From CAZEIW01 sp964512305 (GTDB lineage: Bacteria; Pseudomonadota; Gammaproteobacteria; Burkholderiales; Burkholderiaceae_F): a stretch of DNA of 9,843 nucleotides. Under the pieces are notes generated by a model, which was given only the letters and a program-made list of their open reading frames with translations, searched no databases and was not told the origin of the DNA. The DNA lies in the NCBI GenBank assembly GCA_964512305.1, contig CAZEIW010000137.1, positions 1 to 9,843 of the forward strand, in the 5' to 3' direction. Of this stretch, positions 7,481 to 9,843 are shown piece by piece. The position numbers were made by a program, and so were the translations under genes. Each line of letters starts with the position of its first letter. The first letter of the stretch is position 1.

Positions 7481-7495
7481 TGTAGCAAAACTACT
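7481..7495 (-). promoter_or_regulatory. HexR-like operator overlapping a -10-like box, facing the porin
   Basis: The plus strand reads TGTAGCAAAACTACT, a dyad GTAG-N5-CTAC. On the minus strand it reads AGTAGTTTTGCTACA and continues TTT, so TACATT (7484-7479) is a possible -10 hexamer placed as in the two sister sites. No good -35 was found. It lies about 235 bp upstream of the porin GTG. Confidence 0.5.
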
Positions 7496-7577
7496 AGGGG
7501 CTAAGCAGGAAGCCCCGCGATCATGGAGGCGCCAAACGGGTCTGGCCGGGCAGGTTCATGCGCGGTTGCCCGTGCGT

Positions 7578-7599
7578 AACGCATTGTTTCAAATGCGTT
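7578..7599. promoter_or_regulatory. Perfect palindrome, possible operator of unknown regulator
   Basis: AACGCATT (7578-7585) and AATGCGTT (7592-7599) are exact reverse complements separated by GTTTCA. It sits between the two HexR-like sites in the divergent region. It is unlike the TGTAG sites, so a second regulator is possible. I cannot name one. Confidence 0.45.
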
Positions 7600-7650
7600 T
7601 TGACCGTGGCACATCCCACGTGCGCCGAAACGATCACCGTAAAGCGCTGT

Positions 7651-7667
7651 TGTATTGATACTACAAT
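7651..7667 (+). promoter_or_regulatory. HexR-like operator overlapping a -10-like box before glk-hexR
   Basis: TGTATTGATACTACA (7651-7665) has outer TGTA/TACA arms as in HexR sites, and TACAAT (7662-7667) follows as a possible -10. A start of transcription some 6-8 bases further on would give a very short leader to the ATG at 7680 and would exclude the GTG at 7668 as start codon. No clear -35 is seen. It would allow autoregulation. Confidence 0.58.
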
Positions 7668-7679
7668 GTGCCATGCGCA

Positions 7680-9599
7680 ATGTACGCACTCGATGCTTCG
7701 GCGGCGTTCGATGAGAATCGCAACCCGCTCCGCGAAATGCCCAGCGACTTCGAACCGCGGCTGATCGCCGACATCGGAGTGACCTACGCCCGCTTCGTGC
7801 TCGAGCGCGAGCCTGGCGTGTTCAGCAGCGCCAAGGCGCTTCTGTGTGTGGACTACCCGGACTTCCTCTCGGCGCTGCGCGAATACCTGAAGGTCGACGG
7901 CGCGCGCGAAGTCCGTCACGGCGCGATCGCCATCGCCAATCCGGTCGCGGGCGACCTGGTGCAGATGACGAACTACCCGTGGCGCTTCTCCATCGAGGAG
8001 ACGCGCCGCGCGGTCGGCTTCGAGACGCTGCTGGTCGTCAACGATTTCACGGCGCTGGCGATGGGACTGCCCTATCTCACGCCGTCGCAATACCGCCAGG
8101 TCGGCGGCGGCACGCCGCGCGACCGCAGCGTGATCGGCATCGTCGGCGCCGGTTCCGGCCTCGGCGTGTCGGGGCTGATCCCGGTCGACGACGGCTGGGT
8201 TTCGCTTGCCAGCGAGGGCGGGCACGTCGACTTCTCGCCGGCCAACGAGCGCGAATCGATGATCCTCGACTTCGCCCGCCGCCAGCTGGTCCACGTCTCG
8301 GCCGAGCGCCTGATCTCGGCGCTCGGCCTGGAGCTGATCTACGCGGCACTGGGCACGCAACGCGGCGCCGAGCCGCTGCATCTGGACGCGCGCGAGATCG
8401 CGCGGCGCGGGCTGGCCGCGGAATCGGATCTCTGTGTCGAGGCGCTGGAAACCTTCTGCGAAATGATCGGCACCGTGGCCTCCAACGTCGCGATCACGCT
8501 GGGCGCATTCGGCGGCATGTACATCGCCGGCGGCATCGTGCCCAGGCTCGGCACCTATTTCGACCGCTCGGGGTTCCGTGCCCGCTTCGAGTCCAAGGGG
8601 CGCCTGAGCGGTTACGCGGCGCAGATCCCGACCTTCGTGATCACGGCCGACACGCCGACCTTTACCGGCACCTCGGCGATCCTGAGCGCGCAGCTGAAGA
8701 AGCGCGGCACCGGTCCGACGCTGCTCGAGCGCGTGCGCCGAGCGCGCAATGCCCTGTCGCGCGCCGAGCGGCGTGTCGCCGATTTCGTGCTCGCGCAGCC
8801 GCGCAGGGCCTTGAACGATCCGATCATGGATATCGCGCGCGAGGCCGCGGTCAGCCAGCCGACCGTGGTGCGCTTCTGCCGCTCGCTGGGTTGCGAGGGC
8901 CTGTCGGATTTCAAGCTGAAGCTCGCCTCCGGGCTTTCAGGAACGATCCCGGTGTCGCACACGCTGGTGCGGCGGACCGACTCGGCGCTCGAGGTTGGCG
9001 CCAAGGTGCTCGACAACACGGCCTCGGCGTTGCTCGAGGCGCGCGACCAGCTCAACAGCGAAGCGGTCGGGCGCGCGATCGAGTCGTGCCTGCGCGCTCG
9101 GCGCGTCGAGTTCTACGCGTCGGGCAACTTCAGCGTGGTGGCGCTCGACGCGCAGTACAAGCTGCTGCGGCTGGGCGTGCCCGCCTGCGCCTATACCGAG
9201 ACCCACCTGCAGGAACTGGCCGCCGGCGCGCTTGGCGAGGGCGACGTCATCGTCGCCATCTGCGGCTCCGACCGCAGCGCGGATCTGCTCAAGGCGGTCA
9301 AGATCGGCAAGGCGCGCGGCGCCACTGTGATCAGCATCGCTCCGACCCACGCCCCGCTCGGCAAGCGCGCCGACATCGCGATCGCGGTCGATCATCCGGA
9401 GGACGTCTCGACGCAGATCCCGATGATCAGCCGCGTGCTCTACCTGGCGCTGATCGACATCCTCGCGGTCGGCATCGCGATGCGCACGCGCGGGGGCAGG
9501 GCGGCGCTGCGCCTACTCGACAGGGCCGAGGACACCCATCCGGGCGCCGCCGACGAGCACGCAACCGAACTGGCGCGCGCCACGGCGCACGGCATCTGA
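7680..9599 (+). CDS. glk: Glucokinase-HexR (RpiR family) fusion regulator
   Basis: Two-part protein of 639 residues known in Burkholderiales: an N-terminal Glk domain (about 26-340) joined to a HexR-type regulator (about 350-620). Glk landmarks: VVNDFTALAM with catalytic Asp122, GAGSGLGV (156-163), SEGGHVDF with Glu179 and His182, AGGIVPR. Two Glk motifs deviate: the phosphate loop usually DIGGTNxR is DIGVTYAR (Val34, Tyr36), and the SGxGL motif is SALGL (213-217). The regulator has an RpiR helix-turn-helix with VSQPTVVRFCRSLGCEGLSD (Ser392-Arg398 in the recognition helix) and a SIS domain with FYASGNFSVVALDAQYK. The SIS loop that usually reads near ISxTGR is ICGSDR (527-532). HexR classically senses KDPG and controls central sugar genes. 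The start is uncertain: ATG 7680 is preferred, GTG 7668 and ATG 7737 are possible, and none has a good Shine-Dalgarno. It is divergent from the porin and preceded by a HexR-like site. Confidence 0.9.
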   Translation: MYALDASAAFDENRNPLREMPSDFEPRLIADIGVTYARFVLEREPGVFSSAKALLCVDYPDFLSALREYLKVDGAREVRHGAIAIANPVAGDLVQMTNYPWRFSIEETRRAVGFETLLVVNDFTALAMGLPYLTPSQYRQVGGGTPRDRSVIGIVGAGSGLGVSGLIPVDDGWVSLASEGGHVDFSPANERESMILDFARRQLVHVSAERLISALGLELIYAALGTQRGAEPLHLDAREIARRGLAAESDLCVEALETFCEMIGTVASNVAITLGAFGGMYIAGGIVPRLGTYFDRSGFRARFESKGRLSGYAAQIPTFVITADTPTFTGTSAILSAQLKKRGTGPTLLERVRRARNALSRAERRVADFVLAQPRRALNDPIMDIAREAAVSQPTVVRFCRSLGCEGLSDFKLKLASGLSGTIPVSHTLVRRTDSALEVGAKVLDNTASALLEARDQLNSEAVGRAIESCLRARRVEFYASGNFSVVALDAQYKLLRLGVPACAYTETHLQELAAGALGEGDVIVAICGSDRSADLLKAVKIGKARGATVISIAPTHAPLGKRADIAIAVDHPEDVSTQIPMISRVLYLALIDILAVGIAMRTRGGRAALRLLDRAEDTHPGAADEHATELARATAHGI

Positions 9600-9620
9600 C
9601 CTATCCCCTCTCCCTTGATC

Positions 9621-9719
9621 CCCTCTCCCGCTTGCGGGAGAGGGCTAGGGTGAGGGTGCAAAGCGGAGCTCCGGCGCGCCCCCTCACCCCCGGCCCCTCT
9701 CCCGCAAGCGGGAGAGGGG
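9621..9719. repeat. Inverted pair of REP-like palindromes after glk-hexR
   Basis: Two copies of the palindrome seen at 1481-1556. Copy one (9621-9644) has 11-bp perfect arms CCCTCTCCCGC/GCGGGAGAGGG around TT; copy two (9694-9719) has 12-bp perfect arms around AA. The tail TAGGGTGAGGG follows copy one and its inverse CCCTCACCCC precedes copy two, so they form a head-to-head pair able to make a larger cruciform. They lie between the convergent glk-hexR and egtB-like genes. Confidence 0.88.
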
Positions 9720-9723
9720 GGAT

Positions 9724-9843
9724 TCACGCCTCGATCGCGCAGCTTCGAAATCCGGCGAAGATATCGTTGCGCTCGGGCGTGAAGAAGTTGCGGTAGCGCG
9801 GACTGTGCAGGCGCGGGTGCGTGGCGAACGATGCGCCGCGCAG
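9724..9843 (-). CDS. C-terminal end of an EgtB/SenA-like (FGE-sulfatase domain) protein, cut by window edge
   Basis: On the minus strand 39 residues are open from the right edge to a TGA at 9726-9724. They read LRGASFATHPRLHSP, then RYRNFFTPERNDIFAGFRSC, then AIEA. The pattern RG(G/A)SFAT...RNFFxPxRxDIxAGFRxC is the C-terminal signature of EgtB, the iron enzyme that forms the C-S bond in ergothioneine biosynthesis, and of related enzymes such as SenA of selenoneine synthesis in Burkholderiales. The usual GGSF is GASF here. Which family member it is cannot be decided from this fragment. It is convergent with glk-hexR and probably unrelated to the glucan genes. Confidence 0.75.
   Translation of the reverse strand: MRGASFATHPRLHSPRYRNFFTPERNDIFAGFRSCAIEA

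Larger units (their letters stand above)
7249..7679. other. Divergent control region between the porin and glk-hexR
   Basis: This 431-bp stretch has no convincing gene; its open frames lack ribosome sites and family features. It contains the porin Shine-Dalgarno, a weak hairpin followed by T residues in the porin leader (7266-7290), a HexR-like site toward the porin (7481-7495), a perfect 8-bp-arm palindrome (7578-7599), a smaller dyad CGTGG-N6-CCACG (7605-7620), and a HexR-like site toward glk-hexR (7651-7667). If the porin promoter is at 7481-7495, its leader is about 220-230 nt, which is long. Confidence 0.7.

Noticed and set aside
7606..7626. Sigma-54-like TGGCAC element
   Set aside because: The GC of the -12 part is not at the required distance from the GG of the -24 part.
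7600..7628. TTGACC as a -35 box before glk-hexR
   Set aside because: No acceptable -10 hexamer lies 16-18 bp downstream.
7668..7679. GTG at 7668 as start of glk-hexR
   Set aside because: It overlaps the probable -10 box and has no Shine-Dalgarno; it cannot be fully excluded, but ATG 7680 is more likely.
7844..9796. A 650-codon open frame on the plus strand overlapping glk-hexR
   Set aside because: It is the alternative frame of a GC-rich gene: arginine-, alanine- and glycine-rich with no domain, while the overlapping frame encodes clear Glk and HexR domains.

Overview
The window looks like chromosomal DNA of a GC-rich Gram-negative bacterium. A betaproteobacterium of the order Burkholderiales is most likely. 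The reasons are a glucokinase fused to a HexR/RpiR-type regulator (an arrangement known from that group), a LamB-type outer-membrane porin, a small DUF3563-like protein, and GC-rich palindromic intergenic repeats. No tRNA, rRNA, CRISPR array, transposase or phage gene was seen.

Layout from left to right. (1) The 3' part of a type I pullulanase gene (+ strand, runs off the left edge). (2) A short intergenic region with two palindromic repeats. (3) A small secreted protein that is essentially one CBM41 (pullulanase-associated) starch-binding domain. (4) treZ, malto-oligosyltrehalose trehalohydrolase. (5) A striking inverted repeat containing a perfect TATAAT, then an 88-residue DUF3563-like protein. 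(6) On the minus strand, malQ (4-alpha-glucanotransferase), convergent with the preceding genes. (7) On the minus strand, a maltoporin gene with a textbook intrinsic terminator. (8) A 431-bp divergent control region. (9) On the plus strand, the glucokinase-HexR fusion. (10) An inverted pair of the same palindromic repeats. (11) The C-terminal end of an EgtB/SenA-like protein (minus strand, runs off the right edge).

The genes form a locus for using alpha-glucans. The porin would admit maltodextrins, pullulanase would cut alpha-1,6 branches, the CBM41 protein would bind the polymer, MalQ would rearrange linear chains, TreZ would release trehalose from maltooligosyl-trehalose, and the fusion protein would phosphorylate glucose and/or sense a sugar phosphate. 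TreY, the usual partner of TreZ, and a maltose ABC transporter are not in the window.

The most interesting signal is regulatory. Three sites of the form TGTAG-N5-CTAC, close to the HexR operator as I remember it, lie upstream of malQ, the porin and glk-hexR. In each case the outer half of the site overlaps a -10-like hexamer (TACAAT, TACAAT, TACATT) in the same register relative to transcription. This suggests a local regulon run by the fusion regulator. That regulator also carries substitutions in its glucokinase phosphate loop and in its SIS effector loop, so it may sense something other than the usual ligand.
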